Shown in pieces: positions 18,900 to 32,231 of a stretch of DNA of 64,000 bases. The position numbers were made by a program, and so were the translations under genes. A model generated the notes under the pieces. That model did no database searches and was not told the DNA's origin. It saw only the letters and a list, made by a program, of their open reading frames with translations. Every line of letters begins with the position of its first letter. The first letter of the stretch is position 1. This DNA is from Hypericum androsaemum (lineage: Eukaryota; Streptophyta; Magnoliopsida; Malpighiales; Hypericaceae): NCBI GenBank assembly GCA_963995505.1, contig OZ023184.1, positions 4,030,001 through 4,094,000 on the forward strand. Reading direction: 5' to 3'.

Positions 18900-21800
18900 C
18901 AGAAGAGCTTCCAAGAAAAAGACAAAAGGTTTCTTCTCATTACTCATTTCTCTTTTCTATTATTTCTTATTTTAGAAAAAGGTACAAGTTAAAGATTGAT
19001 ACAACTTCTAAAAACGGGAGCAGATGCTGGTTATTTTTAATTCCAGAAAAAGACATTTAATTATTGTAAATATTTGCAAAGTAGCTTGTGTTAAGTGGTC
19101 AACTGCCTCTATATTACAAGCTTGAAGAATTGTCAATATAAATTTAAATGAGCGTAGATCATTCAATATTTAAGGACATGGCAGAATCCAAAAAGGTCTT
19201 ACGATTTATGTTATAAAATAATAAATCTTTTAGATTCAAAGGGATGTCAATTTTATCAATATACCTTCTCGCCAAAGAGCATTTAATCCAACGGCACAAA
19301 TTGTGTACAAAATTTAAGATTCAAGTCCCAGTAAATATAATCATGCTCTAATAATTTACATTAAAAAAATTAATATACCTTCTCCAAAAAAATTATTCAT
19401 ATTGATGTGAGCTTGATCACATTAGAAAATTATTTTTTACTTCTAATTCAAATCTTGTAAATAATAATTTTATTAAAAAAATCATCTCCAAATGGATATC
19501 GAATAATAAATTATTAAAATTTCTTTTTCGTTAATATCACCTCGTATTAAATACAAAATTGGATTGGACATTTAAATATTGTCCTTGAACTCGAGGTGCT
19601 CTGTAGTGGCTTTGCATTCAAGCTACGTCTGATCCTAAAGGTTCGTCTTTTAAAATATTGTATTCTGATCCTTAATTGTCTGATCCTAAAGGTTATTTAC
19701 GGTTTTGGACTTGACAAAATTGAATTAAGGATCAATTATTGGTGTCTAAGCATAACCTTATTCAGCTAAACAGGGACAAAGGGAAACGGTGGTGCGCTCA
19801 ATATATTTGGTGGTTAATCCACGTTTAAATACTCGAGTTCCACTTTCTAACTATTTCATTGGTGAAATTCTGGAAATCTAACTATTTCATTGGTAAAATT
19901 CTGGAAATCTAACTCAATAATATAAATGTATTAAGTTGTTGTCTTAAAGATTTAGATCAGACACAAAATTTAACATAATATCACAATATATCGTTCTTGT
20001 AATATATTATGCTCCTACAAAATCAATGATTATACAAACCTTGGCTCAATATATTTTATTTGAGGTAGAGCGTTTATTGAATTTATTCATAATTGTTAAA
20101 AAATTATTGTTAAATATGTAACAAATTTGATACAGGTAGTTTAAAATAAAAATTCTACAATTGACCTTTTTTTTGAATTACTCGTTACTATTATTCTCCG
20201 TATCTTTTGGATGTAAATTTTTACTCTAAAATTATACATGTCAGGGTTTGAATCTTGAATTTTTCTGAATTTATATGTGTCTTGTGCTATTATCCTAAAT
20301 GTCGTTTGAAATCTATCATTCTCCATATGTACATACGAGTACTAATTAATTTCTTACTGCGTGTGCTTGTTTTCTCAAGTTCAAATTGAAAAAATTAGTT
20401 AGGAAATTACATTTTACTTTGATTTGACATTTATGATGTGAGATTTTTTTTGAGTTCGATCAAGATATTTTGAATACGAATGTTAAAAACATGTTACTGT
20501 TAAATATTTATATGTCAAATTTTATCGTATTTCAGAAATATATTTGGTATGAAACTAGATTAGCATGAACCGGGTAACTTAGCATGGAAGCTGCCTTATT
20601 ATTGTGTACAATGTGAATATTACAATAGAGGGAGGAATCTTCAATAAAACCGGCATTTGAAGGAAACTATGGTTTAGGAAATCAAGTAGCCCACATCTCT
20701 ACAGAATCTTCTTCCATGTGAAAACCTTCTAAAATAGCCATCGCCTCTTTAATCAAATGGGACCTTGGCTAAATTCAGGCTCGCCAGTCGTCACCCACCA
20801 AATGATTACTAAAAAAGACTGCGTTGGATTTTCGAGAATTTATTGTCCCGTTCTTCTTTTTTGTTGCCGCGTAATCTGTCATTTTTCTCTACCTGTTTCA
20901 CATTATGATACTTCTTCTTGCTCTATTTATTTTACTTCTGATAGAGTCGACACAAACATCCAAGAACAAGGCCACATAATTAAGATGCCATTCCATGTGG
21001 GAGGACGTAGGGAATGAATGCATGGCTATTCATTAAACACGAAATTGAAAATTACTGTACAGACATGCTACATGAAATTAAAAATTATTATGTAAAGTGG
21101 AACCAATATAAATGGCAACATTTGCTTTTTCTTGATAAATAAATTGGTTATATATCTCTATTATTTACACCAAGGTATAAAAGAAGACTGTGCCGTTAAA
21201 GATAAGTGCAATCATCTAAAATGCTCCACTTACAAAAGTAAATCGTGGTATTCTAAATTTGAATTGAATATCAATAGAGATGTTGGTGGACTCGATAAAA
21301 AGTTGACATGAGTAAATTACTTATTTATATCTTCTTCTTTGAATACAGAATACATTTTTGAAAAATAAATAAGCCCCTAATTTTTTTTCAATATTTGATA
21401 ATAATTAATAAACCCCTAATATCAAGACCTCATTTCAAAGCTACCATGATTGCAACTATTTGGAATATGAATACATAAAGAAGCAATAAACTTATATCAA
21501 ACTTATAAAAAATAAATTAAGCAAAGTACATCTCCACAGAATCTTCTTCCATGTGACAACTGAAACCTCCAAAAATAGCAATCGCCTCTTTAATCAAATG
21601 GCTCCCTGTCACCCGCCAAAATTATTACTTAAAAAGACTGCGGTGGAAGCGACATTCATCTAAGATGCATGGATAATTAAGATGCCACGTGAGGTGACAT
21701 AGGGATTAGCTAGGCACTATTATGCATGGATAGCGACGGAGAGAGCGACATTCAACTTAGAGCACTTATTTAAAAGAGAAAAATATATTCTAATATCTTG

Positions 21801-23522
21801 TGGTATGTACACAAAAATCACATTAATATTTTATAGTTTAAAATTTATCAAATTATTTTTAATTAAAATTATTTAGAGTCTTGGACAAATTACCGAGCCT
21901 AACTAGTCGAACAGACGTGATTTTAATAGTAGTATGGCATGCCACATCAACTTTTCTGACTTGGCGGTTGAAAAATTATCACAATAGTTCCAAATTTTGT
22001 TAAAAATTTTCAAAAACCCATCTCTCACCCAGAATTCAAAACGTTGCCTCCAAACCCTAATTCCTTATCCCTTCTCAATGGAACAGATCTAATTACCGGA
22101 ATCAATAGTGAAACGGACTAGAGGCAACTACACTAACATATTTATAATTAAAGTGGAAGCTGTAAGAAAGATCAAGATCTAAACTTTTCTTAATTCCAAG
22201 AACGGTTCGATGAAAGTTTTATACATGGCAACAAGTAAGACCAAGCCATCATCTTTGCTTCGAGAAAGAAAAAGCAAAAGACAGGCCATCATATGATTCC
22301 AATCCCTGGAACTTGATGACCTCTACTAACAAACCGTGTGATCTCAACGGATTAATCAATACCAACGATGACCCAGTTCAATCACAGCATCCAAATTGGA
22401 GAAGCTGGTCAAGTCTTTTCCAAAATCTTCGTTTCAAAGAAAATTGACTTGGCAAGCTACGTCATTAACGAAATAAGCGATGTGGTTGTCCTCCAAGTAA
22501 TTTTAATTAAAAAACTTTGATTCAATTGTTGAGTTTTGACCAACTATCGTTAACCACGAGCCAATTTATATAATCGTATTGTCCGCGGATGTAACAAAAG
22601 AATTAATTTGATCGCATTAAGAAGCTGTTTCAAGTGTTCAAAAAAATATTTTTAAAAAATAATTATGGGGTTTTCTAATTTTGTAACCTGGGAAGACTTT
22701 ATTAGGAGATTCTTAACTCTTGATATCATGGGTCACATACAATAAATTAAAAAAATGTATAACCTATTTTGTGTAACACACTTATAATCAATTAAATGGG
22801 TATTGAATCATGATTAAATACTTGTTAAGAAAATTATGTTATCTTTTAAAATTTACGTGATTTAAATTTGGATTAGTCATTTTATTTTTAGTATAAATAA
22901 AAAATATAGTCATTGATAAATAATTATAACTCCGAGTGTAATAGAATTTTCCCCGTGATTACTTTTTCCAGAGAACAGTGGCTTATTAACGAGTGTTGAC
23001 TTAGAAGTCGGATAGAAGCCACGGCTTCATTTCTTTCTCTCTTTCTCAATTTATTTCCTTCATAATTATTTATAACATATGCCAATTAGCCGCCAAGAAA
23101 AAAATAGGCATATAAAATTAAGTAATTCTAAAAAAATTCTTAACGAGTGTTGACTTATGTTCCTCGATATTTCCTTTCCGTCTGATATTCGAAATTATTA
23201 TATGCAGAATCTCACTTTAATGACATGAACTTTTTTTTAGTCTTTCTTTAATAAGTAGATTTGGTTTTTGGGTAGTCTAATGATATGTCTCATGCACGCG
23301 ACTTCCAGGAAATCGTGGAAATTGTGTTCCACTGGTTAATTAATTACTGGAAGGAGTCTCCATTAATAACAAACTTAGGGTATAGCCCAATACTACTATT
23401 ACTAAAGGAAAATTATATAATCATACTCAACAAATATGATTTTGTATATTAAATATTTAAAATTTTATTAAGTAACAATTTTATATAAACTATACGTAAT
23501 CATTTTCACTCCCTTAAATATC
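18900..23522. other. Long AT-rich intergenic stretch without recognisable genes
   Basis: No exon-like frame or domain was recognised in 4.6 kb. Visible structure: a 33-bp tandem duplication at 19842-19910 (CTAACTATTTCATTGGT), and a dispersed direct repeat in which 20690-21015 recurs as 21525-21745. A CT-rich 5'UTR-like text near 22030-22090 is not followed by a coding exon. Confidence 0.5.
20690..21745 (+). repeat. Direct repeat pair (20690-21015 and 21525-21745)
   Basis: Both segments contain ACAGAATCTTCTTCCATGTG, then AAATAGCCATCGCCTCTTT-like text, AATCAAATGG, TTACTAAAAAAGACTGCG, and later AATTAAGATGCCA with GTGAGG/GTGGGAGGACGTAGGG. They are about 830 bp apart in the same orientation and differ by indels. 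This is an old local duplication; no coding capacity is seen. Confidence 0.65.
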
Positions 23523-26500
23523 AAGAATTCAAATATAAATTACTACCAAAATTTATTCGCTCTAACAGCCTATTCCCTCTGCTAGGGTTTTGCCTCTATA
23601 CTGGAGTCGTCGCCCTACCTAGGGTTTTTATTTCAACACCTAATCTCTCGGATTTTTACGCCTTCGTTCATCTCTACGTCAACACTCAAGACTGCTACCA
23701 TCGCTACGTTCTCTCTTTCCCTTATGTTTCATCCTTTGGGGTTTCGTTTTGTCTTGTTCTTCGTTTTCAATCCGATTTATTTTTGTTGTTTTGCTTCCTT
23801 CTAGGGTCGCTTTCCTCTTTGTTTCTTCTGTTAGATTTTTGTTTGTTTCTTTGTTACTCTAGGTCTTCTAGTTTCGTTGCTCTTTTGTTCGCTTTTTCTT
23901 TGTTATTTTATCTTGTTTCTTCTTCGTTTAATTCGTTGATAATTATTTTGGCAGATCTCATCTTCTTTTCCTCACGACCACGGTTATCTTGTTCCACTCC
24001 TGCTCTTTAATCCCTAACTCTCCTTTTCCCTTAGTTCTTGTTTTTATCGGGTTTTTTTTGTGCTTTTGTTTTCTTCTAACTTTCTTACAGGGAACGAATC
24101 ATGATTGGACCGCAAGTATCATAGTTTCGACCATGGGAACACCGGTAACTAGAGCCCAGACGGATGAAGATATTCTGGATTTGTCAGCAGAACTTCAAAG
24201 GCAGACTCAACCTCATGCGCCAACAGAATTGGTGGGGTTGATTTGGTCAGAAAAAGTGATCAACTCGAGGGCTTTTAACACGGTTATCAGGGAGGAACAA
24301 ACTTTTATGATGCAACGTCTACAGCAAGAAGAAGAAGCTCAGATGGAAACACTGAGAGTGAAGGAGCCGATGGATATTGAGCCGCTAGTGAAGAGAGATG
24401 GGCTTAAAGACTCGAGCGGGGTTGCGATGATGTTTGCTGTATCAGAGGGGGTGGATAGTGAGTTTGAATTGGCAGCCAGAATTGTGAGACAGGTTCAAGG
24501 TTTGAATGGGGAGGGCATGTCTCTACGGGGATGGAAAAGAAAGGCAAGAACCAGCATTACATTGGACTCTCGTCAAGCACAGTTGACAGAGGTGGTAACA
24601 GGGGAAAAGAGAAAAGTTTATTTTGAGGATGGATCAGAATATCATGCTAGCAAGCGAATTTTCGCTGTTTCGGATATTCAGGACACCTCATCTCTACAGG
24701 CCACAGCAGCCCCGCCAGGAGCCATGAAGATCATATGGTGGAACTGCCGTGGGTTGGGGAGCCCACATGCAGTTCTTCAGTTGCGCAGGTTAGTGAGGGC
24801 CTGCAATCCCCAACTCCTCTTCCTATCGGAGACAAAGCTCAAGGATGTGGAAGCAGAGAGTCTTAAGTGGCGACTGGGTTTCGAGTGTGGCATCTACGTT
24901 TCATGCAGAGGGATGGGTAGAGCGTGTAGTGGTAGGCTCATCCTTCTATGGCACCAAGGTATGGATATTAATTTATTGTCTTACTCACTCCACCATATAG
25001 ATGTGGAAGTAGTGGATGTTTGTCAGTGGAGATTTACAGGTTTCTATGGGTGGCCAAACACGGAGGATAGGCATCAGTCTTGGACACTACTCAGATAGTT
25101 AAAAGGGCGATCGATGTTGCCCTGGATATGTGGTGGAGATTTCAACGAAATTGTGTCTTTGGCAGAAAAGAGAAGGGCCAATCTTATCCCACAGAGACGG
25201 ATGGACATTTTTCAGGAGGTGATACAGTTTTGTGGTTTCTCGGAAGTTAGACAAACGGGGCTAAAGTTCACATGGACAAATGGGCAGAAAGATGGAGAAC
25301 ATATTGAATGCATGCTAGATCGAGTATTTGCTACAACTGAGTGGCTCGAGCTCTACCCTCTCACATGGGTGGAAGCTCGCCCTCGCTTGCGGTCTGATCA
25401 TTCCCCTCTAGTTTGTCAGGTGCAGGCCGAAGATAACAGACCTACTCAGAGACGATTTCGATTTGAGCAGATGTGGGAGAGATATGAGAGTATTGATCAG
25501 GAGGTACAACCAGGACGGAATCCCTCACAAGGGGCAGACTTGACCACGAGATTGGCTTCATGTGCACAGCATCTTCGGGTATGGGATAGGTCTATTTTTG
25601 GTAGTGTTCGCAAGTAGAAGGAGGAGCTGGAAAGGAAGATTGGCTTTTTACAGGATCAACCATTGACTTCGGAGAGGAAAAAGGAATTGGAGACTTTATT
25701 TAGGCGGCAGGAGGAAATCTTATCAAGGGAGGAAGCAATGTGGGCTCAAAGGTCTAGAGTGGACTGGCTACGTGATGGGGATAGAAATACCAAATTCTTC
25801 CACCAGAAGACGAAGAACAGAGGCGTGAGAAATAAAATTTTAGAATTGGACGGCCCTAACGGGCAGAAGTACAGAGGATGGACCGAACTAGAAAGGGCAT
25901 TTCGAAATTTTTATACTAATTTATTTGCCTCTGAAGCTAATGTGCAGGTATCGGAGGTGACAGATTTAATGGACAGGAAGGTGACTGACAATATGAATAG
26001 ACAGTTAAGTGCACCTTACACGAAGGAAGAGGTGTATGCTGCCCTTAGCGAAATGCACCCAACAAAAGCGCCAGGACCAGACGGCATGCCACCACTATTT
26101 TTTTAGAAGCACTGGAAAATAGTTGGTCCTTCGGTAACACGTTCCTCTTTAGCTGTGCTTAATGATGGGGCTGATCCCTCTTTCATGAATGATACCATTA
26201 TTGCCCTAATCCCAAAGATTAAGCGACCAACTAATTGTGCTGATTTTTGACCCATAAGTTTATGTAATGTAGTGATGAAGATAGTTACTAAGGCTATTGC
26301 GAATAGAGTTAAGCTCTTCTTGAATGATATTATACATGAGAATCAAGGGGCTTTTGTGCCGGGACAGTTAATTACTGATAATGCTTTAGTAGCCTTTGAG
26401 TCTTATCATTACCTAAAGAAAAAGAAGCTGGGTAAAGATGGGTGGTGTGCCTTAAAATTGGATATGGTGAAAGCGTATGATAGGATTGAATGGAACTTTC

Positions 26501-29332
26501 TTGAAAAAATGCTTTTGGCCTTGGGTTTTCAAGAATCTTTTGCTAACCTTGTGATGAGATGTGTTCGTACAATTAGATATGTTGTGCAGGTTAATGGATA
26601 GGTGGGAGATTTTTTTATCCCAGAAAGGGGATTACGCCAAGGGGACCCACTTTCTCCATACCTCTTTTTGATATGTGCGGAGGGATTAGCAGCTCTTATT
26701 CTACAAGCTGAAAGCACACGACGACTTCATGGACTAAAGGTGGCTAGGGGAGCCCCAGCTGTTACTCACCTCTTTTTTGCAGATGACTCTCTCTTATTTG
26801 TCAGGGCAACAGAAGTGGAGCTTAGAAACGTCCTCTCCCTACTAGATACCTACTCGCAGGCATCGGGATAACGTGTAAATTTACAGAAAAGTTCAATATA
26901 CTTTAGTGGTAATATCAGTGAAGATACCCAGAGTCGTTTGTGTTCCATTATGGGAATGAGAAGGGGAGAAGAAGGCGACACCTATTTGGGCTTACCAACA
27001 TTAGTGGGAAGATCAAAAAGGCAGATTTTTTCCTCCATTAAAAATCGGATTAATGCAAAGATTGGTAGCTGGAAAGAACGTTTTCTCTCGAGAGCTGGGA
27101 GGGAGACTTTGATCAAATCGGTTTTGCTCTCAGTGCCTACATACATTATGAGCTGTTTTAGTCTGCCAGTGGAGAATTGTGAAAGGATTGAGAAGAAATT
27201 GTGTACCTTTTATTGGGGTAGTAAGGAGGGACAGAGGAAGATGCACTGGCGCAGCTGGATTAGGATGTGTCGATCGAAAGCAGATGAGGGATTAGGCTTC
27301 AGGAGGCTGATTAGTTCCAACAGGGCAATGTTAGCCAAGCAGGCATGGCGCCTTTTATGCTCACCGACTTCTTTGCCAACACGGGTCATGAAAGCAAGGT
27401 ACTACCCTAGAGACGATATTCTTTCTGCAGGTATAGGATACAGACCAAGTTACATATGGCGCAGTATAAGGGAGGGAGTGGACTTATTGGCACCGAACCT
27501 TGAATGGAGAGTAGGGGATGGCACCAAAGTCAGAATATGGGATGACTGGTGGGTGTCAGGTTTCGAACTGAGGCACCCAAGATATACATACCCGGGATCT
27601 GACTCTTATCATTTTGTCTCTGAGCTACTGTTAGATGGAACATGCAACTGGAATAGGAGTCTCTTAGACAGGTTATTCTCGGAGGACGAAGTACAGCAGA
27701 TATGTACGATTCAGGTTAGTGCCAGGCTTCCAGAGGATACCATCAAATGGCGACATAATAAGGATGGCATATATACGGTTCGCTCAGGCTATTTTATTGA
27801 TCTACAAGCATGGTGGAATGATTCAGAACTGGCAATGATACCAATGCACGCACGCGAGGTTTGGAATCTCAGGTGTCCTCCGCGGATTCGAACTTTTGTG
27901 TGGAGAGTGCTTGACGATAATCTTCCCCTTCGAACCAATATTTTGAAGAGAGGAATGGCGATTGATATTGGATGTCCATTTTGTGCTAGGGATGTAGAGT
28001 CAAGTTCTCGTCTCTTCTTTGATTCCAGGGCAACTAGGTCTTTGTGGACGAAAGCTGGAGTTGATCCACAACTTTTCCAAGATCTTACTCTTATTCAGGC
28101 ATGTACGGAGCTGTTCGCAATCCAGGATGAGGAGGAGAGAGGCCGGAGAGCAGCTTGGATGTGGGGTATTTGGAAAGTGCGAAATGAAATAGTTTTTAGA
28201 AATGTATCTTTTCAGGTAGCACAAGGAGTATTGGAATCGGTCCATCGGTTTTGGCTTGATTATGTTGCTGCAAATTGCCAGACCTACACCACTAGAATCA
28301 ACCTTTTAGAGATGTGGCGACCACCAGATGAAGGATGGTTTAAAGTAAACACGGATGCAGGAGTCGGCCCTTCGGGAGATGCTCAAGTGGGCGCACTAGT
28401 TCGAGATGAGTTTGGAAGTTTTGTTGCAGGTTTTGTAAGAAGATATGAAAGTCATGTCCACCCGACCTTGTTGGAAGCACGCGGCTTGCTTATGGGGATA
28501 GAACTTGCCTCGGCCCTTGGCCTCGGGTATGTCTGTTTTGAGTCTGATTGTTTACCTCTGGTGCAGGCTCTGAATCGACAGGTACTCGATAGAAGTGACT
28601 TGGCCTTGATAGTTGCGGATTGCAAGGAGGCGGTACAGGGTCTTTTAGGTTATCGCTATATTTTTGTTCGCCGTGATGGAAATAAAGCGGCCCACACTCT
28701 TACCAAGATCGAGCTGTCAGGAGAATTAGGGTATCAATTCTTCTCCTTCCCTCCACCAGATATTATCGAGGCTATAGCTGCCGACCAGCGAGGACTTGAT
28801 TGACTTTTCTTTTCAGGATGGGGATGGGATGGGGGGAATTTTCGGATAGGGGTGGGAGGGGATCTACTCTTTGGGGACTGGTTGTAAAAGGGGCAACACG
28901 TAGCTTTTCAGTTTTTGCAGTGTATTCGCTAGAGCGGGTTATTACCGCGATGCGCTCTTTTCCTGATTCTGGTTTTTTCCCGATTGGGGCGGGTTTTCTG
29001 GAACAGATTTTTACCGAGGCCGGCGGTTGCAACCTCTTTTCAAGAGGGGAAATCTACGTGTTGGAGGGTATTTTTTCATAGGTGGGTAGTGTCCACGTGC
29101 TGATGTGCGTTTTTGGACTTTAGGATGGGTAGTTAGAGTAGGTCTTGCAGGGCCAGGCTGTGGGTGGCGGGACTAGGTGGGTAGTGCCCTTGTCGTACTA
29201 TTGTGCGGCTTGGGTCTTAGGTATTTCTTCAACGGTGGCTTCAAGGTTTTCCAATTTTTGTAATGCTACTTTACAAATGATTAATGAAGTGTGATGGAAT
29301 GTTTACCCCTAAAAAAAAAGAATTCAAATATA
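23523..29332 (+). mobile_element. Full-length LINE (plant L1-type) with 15-bp target site duplication
   Basis: The 15-bp sequence AAGAATTCAAATATA occurs immediately before the element (23523-23537) and immediately after its A-tail (29318-29332). The element therefore spans about 23538-29317, 5.8 kb. It has a T/C-rich leader with AGGGTTTT motifs, a single long coding frame (24133-28803), a 500-bp 3' UTR ending GATTAATGAAGTGTGATGG and a short A-tail. Domains are in plant L1 order: short N-terminal region, endonuclease, reverse transcriptase, zinc-binding region, RNase H. The insertion is not 5' truncated. It is not active because of in-frame stops. Confidence 0.92.
24133..28803 (+). pseudogene. 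LINE ORF: endonuclease-reverse transcriptase-RNase H, six in-frame stops
   Basis: One reading frame is conserved over 4.67 kb with no frameshift. Stops fall at 25096 (TAG), 25615 (TAG), 26104 (TAG), 26248 (TGA), 26599 (TAG) and 26869 (TAA). The first ATG has a strong context (ACCATGG, 24133). The N-terminal ~195 codons hold only a remnant of the usual ORF1 region (LIWSEKVINSRAFNTVIRE) and no zinc knuckle, and read directly into the endonuclease (MKIIWWNCRGLGS at 24724, SETKL, GDFNEI, RSDHSPL). RT follows with KLDMVKAYDRIEW and FADDSLLF (about 26455 and 26775), then the zinc-binding WNLRCPPRIRTFVWR region (about 27860) and RNase H (VNTDAGVGPSGDAQVGALVR through DGNKAAHTL). Enzymes would copy the element RNA at a nicked target, but this copy cannot make a full product. 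Confidence 0.9.
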
Positions 29333-29937
29333 GACAAAATATATTCGGGACTGTAGTTGGTAAGCTCGTGGTCGTCGCACGGGGTATGACCAAGCACACA
29401 GAAACATGAAAATCATTGGAATTTGATTTCTCTACTATTTATTTCTTTGTCTCATCTCTCTTATCATTTTCTGATGATTCAACCTCAACCAATGGCCCAC
29501 CTCTCTCTCCCTATTGTGGAAGGTATAAGATGATGAGAAAGGAGAGATGGGTATGTTCTTGGTTGGGGATTATAGAGTCCATGCCTCTGTTCGCCAAGGG
29601 GTTGGTTGCATGTGGAGTTGTTGGTGGCTTTGGGAAGTCTGTTGTGGAGGGGGAGGAAGGAGAGATGGGTATGTTCTTGGAATGTGTTTGGTGGAGTGAA
29701 GATTTGATTTTGGTTTCCAGTTTTCAGTGAAGAGAAAAAAGGAGATGGGTCAATTTGTCTTATTTGATAAGAGTAAACGATGGATAAAGAGATGGGTAAT
29801 TAAAATATTATATATATATATATATATATAAAGTATCGGTCTGTTTGATATTCTAACCGGTCGAACCATTTAAAATGTGACCCAGAAATCGACACGGCTC
29901 GTTTTTAAAATTCTTGCACAAGAAGTTCTAAATATTT
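29333..29937. other. Spacer without recognised gene
   Basis: A 104-codon frame at 29416-29730 has no recognisable domain and includes a repeated phrase GGAGAGATGGGTATGTTCTTGG (29541 and 29660), so I do not call it a gene. A (TA)n run lies at 29807-29830. Confidence 0.5.
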
Positions 29938-31110
29938 TAAAGCCAATCTAACGCATATTTTATTATATGATTGTTTTGCTGGTTGACACCAAAATTTTAC
30001 CAAAATTTTTGAACAAAAAAGTTCTGATTATTATATTAAATATAGAAATGGAGAAATATTAAGAAAAAAAGATATCCTATTCCTCTAGCACATTAGTTAA
30101 ACAACTAAACTTTTATTATTTAATTTGTCATCTAAAGATATTAACTGTTATGATTTTTTACTATAGCATTTTACCGTAATATATTTCTGTGGGTACGACT
30201 TCTTACTTGTATTACACATGCAAATATTTTAATAAAATTACATTTACTTACCCAAAAAAATATTAAAGTAAAATTTGAAAAATTCAAAATAATTCCTGTA
30301 AAATTTTTATTGGTCGTTATCCAATACTCTAATTCATTTTTTGTAATCTGATTTTTTTCAATGAATTACTAACTACATTTGCCATGCCGTCTTATCTAAG
30401 AAATAAACAGGATTCCTCCTCGATCCGATTTTTCCCGTACAATATTGTAGTCCAAGCACTATATAAAATGTTGTTCCACTCTTGAACCCAAAAAAATGTT
30501 CACTTCCGAAGTTTTGGACGCGAGTGCTATTGTGAGCCAGAACGGTATAATTACTTTTCGCAATAGCTCGAACCTTATGACTCTATCTGGAAAGAAAATA
30601 AAGGAAGAAAGGAACAGGGGAGAAAATGACAATTTTTTTATTGTTTGGGAGTGGGTTATGGAATGAAATAAAAATGATGTAGATCAATTATTAAATTAAA
30701 AATTAAAAACAATATATATACATATGCAGAGAAAAAAAAATACATTCAACGGTAAAATTATTCATGAATTTGTAAAGATAATTGTGTAGAGAAGTAATTA
30801 GACAGTGAATTTGTTCACGAACACTTAGATCAATTAATCAATTTGTGGGAGAGTTATTCTAGTTTAACTAGATCTCGAGTTCGAGTTCGAGTTCTTGAGA
30901 ATTTAATAATGTTAAATAATTGTTGGGAGAATTTTTTTTCACCTAACGAGTGGTAAACTAAAAAAAGATAATAACCAACAAGCACTAAAATCAACTTAAA
31001 AGAAAGTTGTTCTAGTTTAAACAAGTCTCAAGTTTGAGTCATTCTGAATGTATCAATATTATATACATGTTTGAAGTTGAATTAATCGACCGAATAAATG
31101 TATCAGTATT
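29938..31110 (+). repeat. Segmental duplication upstream of IQM copies (partner 47330-48690)
   Basis: AAGCCAATCTAAC-CATATTTTATTATATGA and about 1.1 kb after it recur in the same order at 47330, with many small indels. In both places the block lies upstream of IQM-derived sequence, so it belongs to the same duplicated segment as the IQM gene. It is AT-rich without exons. The stretch 30860-31110 recurs again at 31475-31730, flanking the IQM fragment at 31115-31470. Confidence 0.8.
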
Positions 31111-31114
31111 ATAT

Positions 31115-31470
31115 ACATGGACGCCGGCGGTGTCGATGACAAAGCTGCGATCAGGCTTCGGAAGGTGTACCGGAGCTACCGCACCCGCCGTCTCTTGGCC
31201 GACTCCGCCGTCGTTGCCGAGGAGCCCTGGTTGGTGGTCCCATTTCTCCTTTTTTAATTTTTTTCTCTCTCTTTTACCCTACGACGTCGTTTCATTGTCA
31301 CGCAGTTCCTATATAAATTTATCCAAGAAAATTCGAATGGTCGCCGTAGATCTCGACTTCGTAAATAGGAGGATGTTGACATTCATAAAATTAATACTGA
31401 TTTATTTAAAATCGAGTCAAATAAATTTTATGTATCTAATTTTAACATCGTCTCTTTTTGGATTGGAATT
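31115..31470 (+). pseudogene. IQM exon-1 fragment (copy A)
   Basis: Begins ATGGACGCCGGCGGTGTCGA and matches the second half of exon 1 of the IQM gene ([20 protein letters not shown] in frame) plus the start of intron 1 down to about 31470. It lacks the first ~32 codons, promoter and all later exons. It is bracketed by ~200-bp direct repeats (30860-31110 and 31475-31730), which suggests unequal exchange placed it there. Confidence 0.8.
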
Positions 31471-31734
31471 TTTAACCAGATCTCGAGTTCGAGTTCTTGA
31501 GAATTTAATAGTGTTAAATAATTGTTGTGAGAATCTTTTTCTTCTAACAAGTGGTAAATTAAAAAAAGATAGTAACCAACAAGCACTAAAATCAACTTAA
31601 AAAAAAGTTATTCTAGTTTAAACTAGTCTCAAGTTCGAGTCATTCTGAATACACCAGTATTATATACATGCTAGAGAATTTTGTCACTCTATAAAAAATA
31701 TACCTTATTCAAAGTTGAATTAATCGACCCTAGT

Positions 31735-32231
31735 AAATACATCTGTTTTTGTACTTGTTAAATAACCATGTGACTTCTTGATAGCGACTAAACACATTTG
31801 TTTTTGTATTTGTTTTGCATTGAAAAAAAGATCCCAGTTGGCGCGTGGGCATAAGCTAGTGCAAACGCAGTTACATCTCCCCAAAAGCAAAGGCACCTGC
31901 GCCTGCGCCATGGCAATCAGCAGCGTAAGCCAAATTAGAACAACAATCAAACATTAACAACCGCACCACCGTTTTTTTAATCTCTCCAATATTGTACTTT
32001 TATAATAATATCTTTAATATTCATAAGACATCAATCATGATATCTTCGAGTGAATTTAATTAATTCTCTTACCGATGAACCAATTTCCAATCTGTACAAC
32101 TCCGGCCTTTAATTGTCTACCTACTCTATATATGTGCTGCCTCCTCCTCCTCCTCTACTATACCACACACTAACTTCTCCTTGCTCATACATTCCTTCAT
32201 TATTATTAATTAGAAAAACCAAGGAAGAAAA
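31735..32231 (+). promoter_or_regulatory. Promoter region of the decayed IQM copy
   Basis: Matches 54060-54560 upstream of the intact IQM gene, including the phrase CAGTTGGCGCGTGGGCATAAGC, a CTATATATGTGC TATA-type box near 32131 and the CTCCTCCTCC-rich leader. The proximal promoter was therefore part of the duplicated unit. Confidence 0.6.

Noticed and set aside
29416..29730. 104-codon plus frame after the LINE
   Set aside because: No domain, an internal repeated phrase and no splice or promoter context.
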